From assembly GCA_002385665.1 (NCBI GenBank), contig DGDX01000103.1, forward strand, positions 9,209 through 16,321: a stretch of DNA of 7,113 nt, given 5' to 3'. This stretch comes from Firmicutes bacterium UBA3941 (GTDB lineage Bacteria > Bacillota > Clostridia > Caldicoprobacterales > UBA3941). The translations under genes were made by a program, and so were the position numbers. Below the pieces are notes generated by a model. It did not search any database. It was not told where the DNA came from and was given only the letters and a program-made list of their open reading frames with translations. Shown in pieces: positions 1 to 5,654 of this stretch (position 1 is its first letter; each line of letters opens with the position of its first letter).

Positions 1-51
1 ATGGAAGTTGATAAAGTTAACAAAGTAACTATTGCTGAAATAACCCTTTAA
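1..51 (+). CDS. pyrR: 3' end of a gene, probably pyrR (bifunctional pyrimidine attenuator / uracil phosphoribosyltransferase), partial
   Basis: Only the last 16 codons and a TAA stop are present; the ATG at base 1 is probably an internal Met and not the start. The residues (M-E-V-D-K-V-N-K-V-T-I-A-E-I-T-L) fit the C-terminal beta strand of PyrR, which typically reads like V-x-x-x-E-V-D-x-x-D-x-V-x-I-x-E. The main support is context: a PyrR-type binding hairpin begins 3 bases after the stop and is followed by a uracil permease gene, the same order as pyrR-pyrP in Bacillus. PyrR senses UMP/UTP and binds pyr leader RNA to promote termination. With so few residues the call is inference, and another pyr gene is possible. 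Confidence 0.55.
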   Translation: MEVDKVNKVTIAEITL

Positions 52-53
52 AT

Positions 54-129
54 CAGTCCAGTGAGGCTGTCAAGGGATAATACAGTACCTGTATTGTGCC
101 TTGGTAGTTTAACTACGAGGCATTTTTTT
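54..129 (+). promoter_or_regulatory. PyrR-dependent transcription attenuator of pyrP
   Basis: Three mutually exclusive RNA folds are visible. (1) A PyrR-binding anti-antiterminator hairpin at 54-69: stem CAGTC/GGCTG closed by the hexaloop CAGTGA, which fits the family rule CNGNGA, inside the hallmark segment TCCAGTGAGGCT. (2) An antiterminator at 71-103: CAAGG pairs with CCTTG and the inner arms 77-85 and 89-97 pair around a TAC loop, about 14 base pairs with one G-G mismatch. (3) An intrinsic terminator at 97-122 plus seven T at 123-129. The antiterminator uses bases 99-103, which are also the 5' arm of the terminator, while the PyrR hairpin would free the terminator. By established knowledge of pyr operons, UMP-bound PyrR stabilises the first hairpin and so shuts off the downstream permease when pyrimidines are plentiful. 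Confidence 0.9.
97..129 (+). terminator. Intrinsic terminator of the pyr attenuator
   Basis: Stem TGCCT (97-101) with AGGCA (118-122), an internal asymmetry of TG against G, then GTAGT (104-108) with ACTAC (112-116), followed by seven T. It lies 53 bases upstream of the pyrP start, so it can only be regulatory or terminate pyrR read-through. Confidence 0.85.
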
Positions 130-182
130 ATGCCTTGCAATATATCATAAAAGAATTTTATATTATTTAGGGAGGAATTTAA

Positions 183-1427
183 ATGGAATCAATTGTTCAA
201 GAAAAAAAGCTTAGCCCATGGAAAACTATAATCCTGGGTATTCAACATGTATTTGCGATGTTTGGTGCAACAGTTTTAGTTCCAGCGTTGACTGGCTTGG
301 ATCCATCAGTTGCATTGTTTACAGCAGGAGTAGGAACTCTGATCTTCCATTTATTAACCAAGGGCAAGGTGCCAGTATTCCTGGGTTCTAGCTTTGCTTT
401 TATAACAGCTATTTCTGCTGTAGTTGCTGATCAAGGGATTGCATACGCTGGAGGTGGAATCATAGTTGCGGGGTTACTATACCTTGTGTTGGCTGGTCTG
501 GTTTTAATCTTCGGTGTAGACAGAATACGAAGTTTTTTCCCGCCCTTGGTAACAGGTCCTATGATTATGGTTATAGGTTTAACCTTGAGTCCATCTATAA
601 TAATTAATAACATAGTTGGAGTTGAGGGATCTGAGGTGCTAGCAATGGGAACATTAGGACAACGATGGATAATAGTATTAGCTGTCGTGGTTACTATGGT
701 TGTAGTCTCTATATTTGTTAAAGGGTTCTTTAGACTGGTACCGATTTTGCTTGGGATTTTAGTGGGCTATATAGTATCGATTCTGTTTGGATTCGTTGAT
801 TTTACTCCAATAAGGGATGCTTCGATTTTTGCACTGCCTCCATTCACTCTACCAAAGTTTGATATTAAGGCGATCTCCCTTATAGCACCAATAGCCATAG
901 TTACCTTTATGGAGCATATTGGAGATATAACTACTAACGGGGCAGTAGTAGGGAAGGATTTCTTTAAAGATCCTGGTCTCCATAGAACGCTTATAGGCGA
1001 TGGGGTGGCTACCATGTTTGCTGGGCTGTTAGGAGGACCTTCAAATACCACCTACAGCGAAAATACCGGTGTTTTAGCAGTTACAAAAGTATACGATCCT
1101 TTTATTTTAAGGATAGCGGCTGTATTTGCAATTGCTCTAGGTCTTGTTGGCAAGATAGGAGCACTTCTAAAAACTATTCCTGCTCCAGTAATGGGCGGCG
1201 TTAGTATATTACTGTTTGGAATGATCGCCAGCATAGGTCTTAGGACTTTATCTGAAGCTAAGATTGATTTTTCCAAAAGCAGGAACCTTATAGTTGTATC
1301 ACTTATGTTAGTCATGGGCCTTAGCGGCGTAGAATTTACCATAGTTCAAGGTGTTACACTATCAGGCATGAGCCTTGCGGCTATTATAGGGGTTGTATTA
1401 AATAAAATTCTACCAGAGAATATTTAA
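183..1427 (+). CDS. pyrP: Uracil permease (NCS2 family, PyrP/UraA type)
   Basis: Encodes a 414-residue inner-membrane uracil:proton symporter for salvage of external uracil. The sequence is almost wholly hydrophobic and fits the 14-segment, two-inverted-repeat NCS2 fold; length is normal for the family. Diagnostic blocks in order are Q-H-V-F-A-M-F-G-A-T (about 21-30), G-S-S-F-A-F-I (68-74), F-M-E-H-I-G-D (242-248), G-K-D-F-F-K-D-P-G-L-H-R-T (about 256-268), G-G-P-S-N-T-T-Y-S-E-N (284-294) and P-A-P-V-M-G-G-V. Glu244 and Glu293 match Glu241 and Glu290 of E. coli UraA, which bind uracil. At the place of UraA His245 this protein has Asp248. The start is set by GGGAGG at 170-175, seven bases before the ATG. 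Expression is governed by the upstream PyrR attenuator, and a strong terminator follows the stop, so the gene is probably the last of its transcription unit. Confidence 0.95.
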   Translation: MESIVQEKKLSPWKTIILGIQHVFAMFGATVLVPALTGLDPSVALFTAGVGTLIFHLLTKGKVPVFLGSSFAFITAISAVVADQGIAYAGGGIIVAGLLYLVLAGLVLIFGVDRIRSFFPPLVTGPMIMVIGLTLSPSIIINNIVGVEGSEVLAMGTLGQRWIIVLAVVVTMVVVSIFVKGFFRLVPILLGILVGYIVSILFGFVDFTPIRDASIFALPPFTLPKFDIKAISLIAPIAIVTFMEHIGDITTNGAVVGKDFFKDPGLHRTLIGDGVATMFAGLLGGPSNTTYSENTGVLAVTKVYDPFILRIAAVFAIALGLVGKIGALLKTIPAPVMGGVSILLFGMIASIGLRTLSEAKIDFSKSRNLIVVSLMLVMGLSGVEFTIVQGVTLSGMSLAAIIGVVLNKILPENI

Positions 1428-1436
1428 TATTTTAGG

Positions 1437-1470
1437 GGGCAGTAAGGAATTTCCTTACTGCCCTTTTTTT
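1437..1470 (+). terminator. Intrinsic terminator after pyrP
   Basis: Perfect inverted repeat GGGCAGTAAGGAA (1437-1449) and TTCCTTACTGCCC (1451-1463), directly followed by seven T (1464-1470). It begins 9 bases after the pyrP stop. Confidence 0.95.
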
Positions 1471-1504
1471 AAGATAAGTGTCTAGAAACCTAGAGTGAAT
1501 TATA

Positions 1505-1612
1505 TCTTCACTGGAATTTAAATGCTGTCTGAGTCTTAAGGTGCAGTATAATGCTAGTCATTTGCTGGGTTTAGTAAAGGACGTAGTGACAATAGTGTCT
1601 GGATGAAGGAAG
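1505..1612 (+). other. Leader region of the DsrE-like gene with an FMN-riboswitch-like 3' segment (tentative)
   Basis: The segment 1588-1612 (GAC, a short loop, then GTCTGGATG, then a purine-rich GAAGGAAG) closely resembles the conserved 3' end of RFN/FMN riboswitches, and a TCTTC at 1505-1509 could pair with GAAG to close a P1-like stem. However, the highly conserved 5' half of an RFN element (a GGGGCAGGGTGAAATTCCC-like block and the CCGGCGGT block) is not visible, and the downstream gene is not a riboflavin gene. It may be a decayed or divergent element, or chance similarity around a 4-bp hairpin. Confidence 0.2.
1547..1552 (+). promoter_or_regulatory. Possible -10 element for the DsrE-like gene
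   Basis: A perfect TATAAT lies about 135 bases before the ATG. The -35 region 16 bases upstream (CTGTCT, 1525-1530) matches TTGACA at only three of six places, so the call rests on the -10 and on the need for a promoter after the pyrP terminator. Confidence 0.35.
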
Positions 1613-1673
1613 TTATGAAAGTAATGGTTGTTCAAAACCTAAAATCAAGGGGTAACGATAAGCATATTAAAAA

Positions 1674-1681
1674 AGGGGAGG
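1674..1681 (+). promoter_or_regulatory. Start-deciding ribosome binding site of the DsrE-like gene
   Basis: AGGGGAGG with a five-base spacer to the ATG at 1687. The in-frame ATG at 1603 lacks a comparable site at proper spacing, so the longer 140-residue version is unlikely. Confidence 0.8.
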
Positions 1682-1686
1682 ATACC

Positions 1687-2025
1687 ATGAATAAATACGC
1701 TATTTTCGCATTTAAAGGTGAACTGATGTGTTTTCAACACGTTTTACTCAATGCCCTTGATATGCAAAGCAAAGGAATAGAGTCTAAAGTAATCATTGAA
1801 GGAGAAGCCGTAAAATTGATTAATGAACTGGAGGAGTCGGAGAATAAGTTATATAAAATGGCTAAAGATAAGGGACTAATTGCTGCCATATGCAAGGCTT
1901 GTTCTGCTAAGTTGGGAGTATTGGAGTATAACCAGAATGTCGGTATCCCTATGGGCGATGAAATGAGCGGACATCCAGCTATGTCTACTTACATAGAGCA
2001 GGGGTATGAAATAATCACCATGTAA
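1687..2025 (+). CDS. Small DsrE/TusD-like sulfur-relay-fold protein
   Basis: A 112-residue soluble protein. The N-terminus M-N-K-Y-A-I-F-A-F-K-G-E is a typical first beta strand of the DsrE fold, followed by a helix with H18, L20, N22 and A23, a second strand (K-V-I-I-E-G-E-A-V, 34-42), and a central strand-turn carrying Cys69 and Cys72 as C-K-A-C. The C-terminal part (G-I-P-M-G-D-E-M-S-G-H-P-A-M, 86-99) resembles a substrate-edge loop before the final strand E-I-I-T-M. DsrE relatives often use a cysteine in the central loop for persulfide transfer; a role here is inference. The frame is open upstream to 1603, but the ATG at 1687 is chosen because AGGGGAGG (1674-1681) sits five bases ahead and the upstream residues look unlike the family. 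No sulfur-metabolism gene is adjacent, and the gene is flanked by terminators, so it is monocistronic. Substrate unknown. Confidence 0.85.
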   Translation: MNKYAIFAFKGELMCFQHVLLNALDMQSKGIESKVIIEGEAVKLINELEESENKLYKMAKDKGLIAAICKACSAKLGVLEYNQNVGIPMGDEMSGHPAMSTYIEQGYEIITM

Positions 2026-2096
2026 ACACCTGTAGTATGGATTTATTTAAATTGTATAGGCCTAATGAATAGCGAAATTATGGATATTTTTATCTC

Positions 2097-2144
2097 CGCC
2101 ATGATGATTGCCATAGCTCAAACCAATCACATGGCGTTTTTTTT
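2097..2144 (+). terminator. Intrinsic terminator after the DsrE-like gene
   Basis: CGCCATG (2097-2103) pairs with CATGGCG (2130-2136), continued inward by GATTG and CAATC with a small asymmetry, and followed by eight T (2137-2144). It lies about 70 bases after the stop. Confidence 0.9.
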
Positions 2145-2227
2145 ATTGTGTATTTTAATCTATATAAGGAGCAAAATATAAGGGAATAGAAACATGTCCT
2201 TCACTTAAGTAATTGCTTCTACTATTT

Positions 2228-2233
2228 TACAAT
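2228..2233 (+). promoter_or_regulatory. Weak candidate -10 for the 99-residue ORF
   Basis: TACAAT matches TATAAT at five of six places and lies 31 bases before the ATG at 2265. The sequence 17 bases upstream (TTAAGT, 2205-2210) matches TTGACA at three of six. The gene needs a promoter because a strong terminator precedes it. Confidence 0.25.
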
Positions 2234-2264
2234 GATATTTTGAATAAAGAAAAGGGTGGTATGT

Positions 2265-2564
2265 ATGTTGGATAGTATCTTGGAACACAGGGTATTTAGG
2301 GATGGAATCTACGATATATCCCTCATAATCAATGAAAATGACTATTTTATGATCTATGATAATATAAGCAATGAAAATGCCCAAGAAATAATCGAGAACT
2401 ATCTGGTACATCGCCAAGATGACGGCAGACCCAATAATATCCAAATTAAGCATAACAAAAATCGCCATATAGTATCAATAAATGCCAGGCTACACTATAC
2501 CGGGAATGAAGGAACAGCATATATGCTCGAGTCCCACAACTATCTGGAACATGATGAAAGATAA
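2265..2564 (+). CDS. Unrecognised 99-residue protein
   Basis: I do not recognise this family. The product is hydrophilic, has no cysteine, no signal peptide and no membrane segment, and is probably cytoplasmic. Its pattern suggests a short alpha/beta domain: strand I-Y-D-I-S-L-I-I (15-22), strand D-Y-F-M-I-Y-D (26-32), helix N-E-N-A-Q-E-I-I-E-N-Y-L (37-48), an Asn/Lys/His-rich loop (57-68) and strand H-I-V-S-I-N-A-R-L-H-Y (68-78). The reading frame is open from a GTG at 2256, but the ATG at 2265 is chosen because AAGGGTGG (2252-2259) precedes it by five bases; the ATG at 2261 is out of frame. It follows a terminator and converges on rqcH with a six-base gap. The good ribosome binding site favours a real gene, but homologues would be needed to be sure. 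Confidence 0.6.
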   Translation: MLDSILEHRVFRDGIYDISLIINENDYFMIYDNISNENAQEIIENYLVHRQDDGRPNNIQIKHNKNRHIVSINARLHYTGNEGTAYMLESHNYLEHDER

Positions 2565-2570
2565 CGGAGC

Positions 2571-4337
2571 CTATATTCTTTTCAATCTGTTCACCACATC
2601 CTCACTTGGCGTAACATACATGGTCTTGTAATTATCGTATATAACCATTCCTGGCTTGGCTCCATTAGGTTTTCGTACGTTTTTACGTGGACAATAATCA
2701 ACAGGTACATTGGACGAATCTTTTGCCTTGCTATAATAGGCAGCCAAAATGCCAGCCTCCAGTAAGGTTGTGTTTGGTATCCTTTGTCCTTGAGATTTTA
2801 CAACAACATGAGAGCCAGGAATTTCCTTTGTGTGCAACCACAAGTCATTGGGTTCTGCAGTTCTTAACGTCAGTCTATCGTTCTGTGTATTGTTTTTACC
2901 TACATAGATATCAAAACCATCTGAGGAGATAAAGTGATAGGGTTTGGATTTGATTGATCCTTTTGGTTGTTTTCGTTTACTCCGAAGCTTAATGTATCCT
3001 TCTTCGGCCAGCTCCTGTTGTATCTCCTGAATTTCTATCTCCTCGGTGCATTTTTCTAGATTGTCTAATTGTGTTTCTAGATATTGTATTTCGTCATCTG
3101 CATCCTTGAGTTGTTTTTTTATCATGACTAAGGCATTTTTTGCTTTGTTATATTTCTTATAAAAATCCTGTGCATTTTGACTCGGCGTTTTTCTTTCATC
3201 CAATGGTATTTCGATAGGTTTACCATCTGAATCATAATAATTTACTAGCTCAACCTTGTCCAAGCCATCAGGGATTTGGTAGAGATTAGCTAAAATTAAT
3301 TCACCAAACAATTTGTATTTGTCTGCATTTTTGGCTTTCTCATATTCATCTAAAAGGATACCACGTTTTTTTTGGACTCGACTTAAATTCGTGTTGAGTA
3401 TCTTTGAGATGTTTGAGGTACGTTGGCGTATTCTTTCTATCCTGTCTCGGGTTTCAAAGAAAGTATCCAGTGCGATAGAGATAGAATTATAATGCTCCTC
3501 TAAATCTGCTGGAAATTGATAAAATGGAAAAGGGAATATGTCCAAAGGTCGCCCAGATTCGTCCTTCAATATAGTGGGTCTATAATCCATTCTTTTTACA
3601 GCCTCAAAAAAGTCCAAGAATGAATGAAACAGCCCTTCTCCTAAATATGAGTCCTCAGTCGAACTTTGTACTTTAGTATTATCAATTTCTGCGCGGTATA
3701 CTATCTCCTGAGCGGTGACCCTAGATACCCCTGTAAAACTGTCGAATATAATTCGAGCAGCTCTTTTTGAGTCTAGAGACATGCCCAGAATACTTTTTAA
3801 GGTGATTTCATCCTGGATCAGGGGATTATGCTTATTTTGGGAAGGGGGGAAACTATAACTACTACCGGGCAATACTTGGCGTAATCTACTTATTCCTTCG
3901 CCTATACGCTTGATACTATCTATAATTAGATCCTTATCATCAACCAGAATAATATTGCTATGTCTCCCCATTATTTCAACAATCAACCTTTTTACGGATA
4001 GGTCACCTAATTCATCCCGGGCTTCTACAGACAAGATTAAAATCCTTTCAAAATGTGGCTGTTCTATTCCAATAATTCTGCCACCAAGTAAGTGTTTCCT
4101 CAAAACCATACAAAATACGGGGGGAGTTATAGGATTGCTTTTTTGTGTTTTTGTGAGATGAATCCTAGGATAATTAGGACTTGCAGAGATTAAAAGCTTC
4201 CTATCTTGATTGTTTTGCCTAATTACTATATGGATTTCATCCCTTTCGGGTTGATACACCCTATCTATCCTTCCTCCGATTATTTTATCTTCTAGCTCAG
4301 CTAAAATACAGTTTAGTAGTATGCCATCTAGTGCCAT
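2571..4337 (-). CDS. rqcH: Rqc2/NEMF-homologue RqcH (NFACT family; formerly fibronectin-binding protein FbpA/YloA)
   Basis: A 588-residue cytoplasmic ribosome-quality-control factor. By knowledge of B. subtilis RqcH, it binds 50S subunits carrying an obstructed peptidyl-tRNA, recruits tRNA-Ala and adds a C-terminal alanine tail that marks the peptide for proteolysis. NFACT-N spans about residues 1-275, beginning M-A-L-D-G-I and carrying L-L-I-S-A-S-P-N-Y-P-R-I-H, P-P-V-F-C-M-V-L-R-K-H-L and V-E-I-M-G-R-H-S-N-I-I-L. A helix-hairpin-helix-like stretch lies near 175-215. A charged coiled-coil middle lies at about 285-345 and 390-450. NFACT-R (DUF814) lies at about 465-575 with D-G-F-D-I-Y-V-G-K-N-N, N-D-L-W-L-H-T-K-E-I-P-G-S-H-V and P-R-K-N-V-R-K-P. 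Glu97-Arg98 occupy the place of the Asp97-Arg98 pair of B. subtilis. On the minus strand, AGGAGGGG (4344-4351) precedes the ATG by six bases. The gene is divergent from gerM and convergent with the 99-residue ORF, with no clear terminator after its stop. Confidence 0.95.
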   Translation of the reverse strand: MALDGILLNCILAELEDKIIGGRIDRVYQPERDEIHIVIRQNNQDRKLLISASPNYPRIHLTKTQKSNPITPPVFCMVLRKHLLGGRIIGIEQPHFERILILSVEARDELGDLSVKRLIVEIMGRHSNIILVDDKDLIIDSIKRIGEGISRLRQVLPGSSYSFPPSQNKHNPLIQDEITLKSILGMSLDSKRAARIIFDSFTGVSRVTAQEIVYRAEIDNTKVQSSTEDSYLGEGLFHSFLDFFEAVKRMDYRPTILKDESGRPLDIFPFPFYQFPADLEEHYNSISIALDTFFETRDRIERIRQRTSNISKILNTNLSRVQKKRGILLDEYEKAKNADKYKLFGELILANLYQIPDGLDKVELVNYYDSDGKPIEIPLDERKTPSQNAQDFYKKYNKAKNALVMIKKQLKDADDEIQYLETQLDNLEKCTEEIEIQEIQQELAEEGYIKLRSKRKQPKGSIKSKPYHFISSDGFDIYVGKNNTQNDRLTLRTAEPNDLWLHTKEIPGSHVVVKSQGQRIPNTTLLEAGILAAYYSKAKDSSNVPVDYCPRKNVRKPNGAKPGMVIYDNYKTMYVTPSEDVVNRLKRI

Positions 4338-4361
4338 GATTATCCCCTCCTATAGAAGACA

Positions 4362-4390
4362 ATTATACATTATTTTTTGGCGATAATAAA
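4362..4390 (-). promoter_or_regulatory. Candidate rqcH promoter
   Basis: On the minus strand a perfect TATAAT covers 4362-4367, with TTTATT at 4385-4390 (three of six -35 matches, 17-base spacer). Transcription would begin near 4355, just ahead of the ribosome binding site, giving a very short leader. The -35 is weak in AT-rich DNA, hence low confidence. Confidence 0.4.
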
Positions 4391-4564
4391 TCCCCGTTAC
4401 TATATTTAATAGTAAGTTGATAAAACACTAAGTGAATTCCAATTATTTCATTATATAATTAATCGAATTAGACTAAATTGATGAAATTCAGTTGTTAAGG
4501 CTTCAGGAGCCTAGTTGTTTTTGATAATAAACAAAATAATGTAATCGATAAAATGTTGATGCAA

Positions 4565-4591
4565 TAGACATACTCCTTTTCAATCTATAAT
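4565..4591 (+). promoter_or_regulatory. Candidate gerM promoter
   Basis: TAGACA (4565-4570, five of six) and a perfect TATAAT (4586-4591) are separated by only 15 bases, shorter than the usual 17. Overlapping alternatives exist in the same AT stretch. A sporulation sigma factor might be expected for this gene, but no convincing sigma-E type motif was seen. Confidence 0.4.
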
Positions 4592-4615
4592 ATAAATAAT
4601 ACCAAGATATTGGTG

Positions 4616-4624
4616 AGGGGGGAG
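4616..4624 (+). promoter_or_regulatory. Start-deciding ribosome binding site of gerM
   Basis: AGGGGGGAG ends three bases before the ATG at 4628, with the G-run core at normal spacing. The in-frame TTG at 4610 lies upstream of this site and would put extra residues ahead of the lysines of the signal peptide, so the ATG is preferred. Confidence 0.75.
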
Positions 4625-4627
4625 ACC

Positions 4628-5617
4628 ATGTTTTATAAAAAGCTGACTTTAGTAATATTATTTCTACTTATTTTTTCAATAACCGTCTTAGGCTGCGGTA
4701 TAATACGAAAGAAAGATGATGTCAAACCCACTGAGGAAGATATTCCCGAGCTTGAGGATGAAGATACAGAGGAGGATGACAACACTAGGGAAACAATTTT
4801 ATTTTACCAGGACGATGCCGGATATCTGGTGCCTGTAATGAGAAAAATACAATGGGAAGAGGGAATAGCCAAAGCTACTCTTCAACAGTTAATGGATACA
4901 CCCGAACAACAACAGGCATTGTTGGAGATGGGGCTAAAGCCTTTATTACCTGCTAATACGGTAATAAACGGTATCTCTATTAATGATGGCCTGGCAAAAG
5001 TAGATCTAAATGCTGTTGCTATGGATTATCCGGATGCTATCTCTGAGAATAATATGGTTAAAGGCGTAGTTATGACCCTTGTAGAATTTCCGGCCATAGA
5101 TCGGGTTCAGTTCTTGTTCGATGGGAAGATAGTAGATACCTTAAAGTATGGTACACATGTAGGTGATCCGATAGAACCCGGGGGAATAAATCTGGAACTA
5201 TCACCTGATTCCCAGGAGAATGGTGCCGAAGTCACGGTGTTTTTTCACAACACATCCTCCAGTAGATATGATTACCTGGTGCCCATAACTCGAATAACAT
5301 CAAATCCATCTGCCACATTAGAGACCGCTTTGGAAGAATTATTAAAAGGGCCAAAGTTGGGATCAAATCTTCGTCTTGATATACCAGAGAATACAAAAAT
5401 CTTGGGGATCCAATTGGACAATGGGATTACCTATGTGAATCTAAGTAAAGAGTTTGAAGCCCTTAAAGATTCAGAACATGAAGCTATGGTGCTAAAAGCC
5501 ATAGGGCTAACTGCTATGCAATTCCCAGAGGTTACGAACTTAAAAATCTTGGTTGAAGGGGTTGAGTATAAGGGGAATTCACCCTTGGTAACACCAGCAT
5601 TTGCTAATGAGTATTAG
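4628..5617 (+). CDS. gerM: GerM-family sporulation/germination lipoprotein with two GerMN domains
   Basis: A 329-residue exported lipoprotein. The N-terminus has Lys4-Lys5, a hydrophobic stretch (6-21) and a lipobox V-L-G-C with Cys23 as the lipidated residue. An acidic linker follows (35-52, mostly Glu and Asp). Then come two GerMN repeats: residues about 55-185 (E-T-I-L-F-Y-Q-D-D, then A-K-V-D-L-N, then F-P-A-I-D-R-V-Q-F-L-F-D-G) and about 200-315 (E-V-T-V-F-F-H-N, then I-T-Y-V-N-L-S-K-E-F, then F-P-E-V-T-N-L-K-I-L-V-E-G). In B. subtilis, GerM is a two-GerMN lipoprotein that works in the mother cell during engulfment with the SpoIIQ/SpoIIIA channel and affects germination; the same role here is inferred from domain layout, size and the nearby rdgB. 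The usual rph gene does not follow. Inverted repeat GGGGAATTC/GAATTCCCC brackets the last codons and the stop. Confidence 0.88.
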   Translation: MFYKKLTLVILFLLIFSITVLGCGIIRKKDDVKPTEEDIPELEDEDTEEDDNTRETILFYQDDAGYLVPVMRKIQWEEGIAKATLQQLMDTPEQQQALLEMGLKPLLPANTVINGISINDGLAKVDLNAVAMDYPDAISENNMVKGVVMTLVEFPAIDRVQFLFDGKIVDTLKYGTHVGDPIEPGGINLELSPDSQENGAEVTVFFHNTSSSRYDYLVPITRITSNPSATLETALEELLKGPKLGSNLRLDIPENTKILGIQLDNGITYVNLSKEFEALKDSEHEAMVLKAIGLTAMQFPEVTNLKILVEGVEYKGNSPLVTPAFANEY

Positions 5618-5625
5618 AATTCCCC
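5572..5625 (+). repeat. 9-bp perfect inverted repeat at the gerM 3' end
   Basis: GGGGAATTC (5572-5580) and GAATTCCCC (5617-5625) flank 36 bases that hold the last gerM codons and stop. There is no T-run, so it is not a standard terminator; it could be an mRNA 3' stabilising hairpin or chance. Confidence 0.4.
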
Positions 5626-5654
5626 GATATACTTTTAAAGCACAAAATTATATT

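Larger units (their letters stand above)
4338..4627. other. Divergent AT-rich intergenic region between rqcH and gerM
   Basis: Besides the promoters listed separately, it holds a small hairpin AGGCT-tcagg-AGCCT (4498-4512) followed after five bases by five T (4518-4522). This would be a weak plus-strand terminator with no gene before it. A TTGATA at 4417-4422 could serve as a plus-strand -35, but no good -10 stands at the right distance. I see no ORF or RNA gene that I can support here. Confidence 0.4.

Noticed and set aside
1..51. A 16-codon small gene starting at the ATG at base 1
   Set aside because: There is no room to see a ribosome binding site and the residues fit the C-terminus of PyrR; it is better read as the cut-off end of a longer gene.
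431..1342. Three reverse-strand ORFs opposite pyrP
   Set aside because: They are shadows of the hydrophobic pyrP frame, with no start signals.
2205..2468. Reverse-strand ORF of 87 codons opposite the 99-residue ORF
   Set aside because: It has no good ribosome binding site, runs over the spacer ahead of the plus-strand gene, and has less gene-like composition than the plus-strand frame.
2687..4161. Two plus-strand ORFs (2687-2932 and 3910-4161) opposite rqcH
   Set aside because: Both are antisense to conserved rqcH domains and have no ribosome binding site or recognisable product.
4498..4522. Small hairpin AGGCT/AGCCT followed by T residues as an intrinsic terminator
   Set aside because: The stem is only 5 bp, the T-run is offset by five bases and there is no upstream plus-strand gene; kept only as a remark on the intergenic region.
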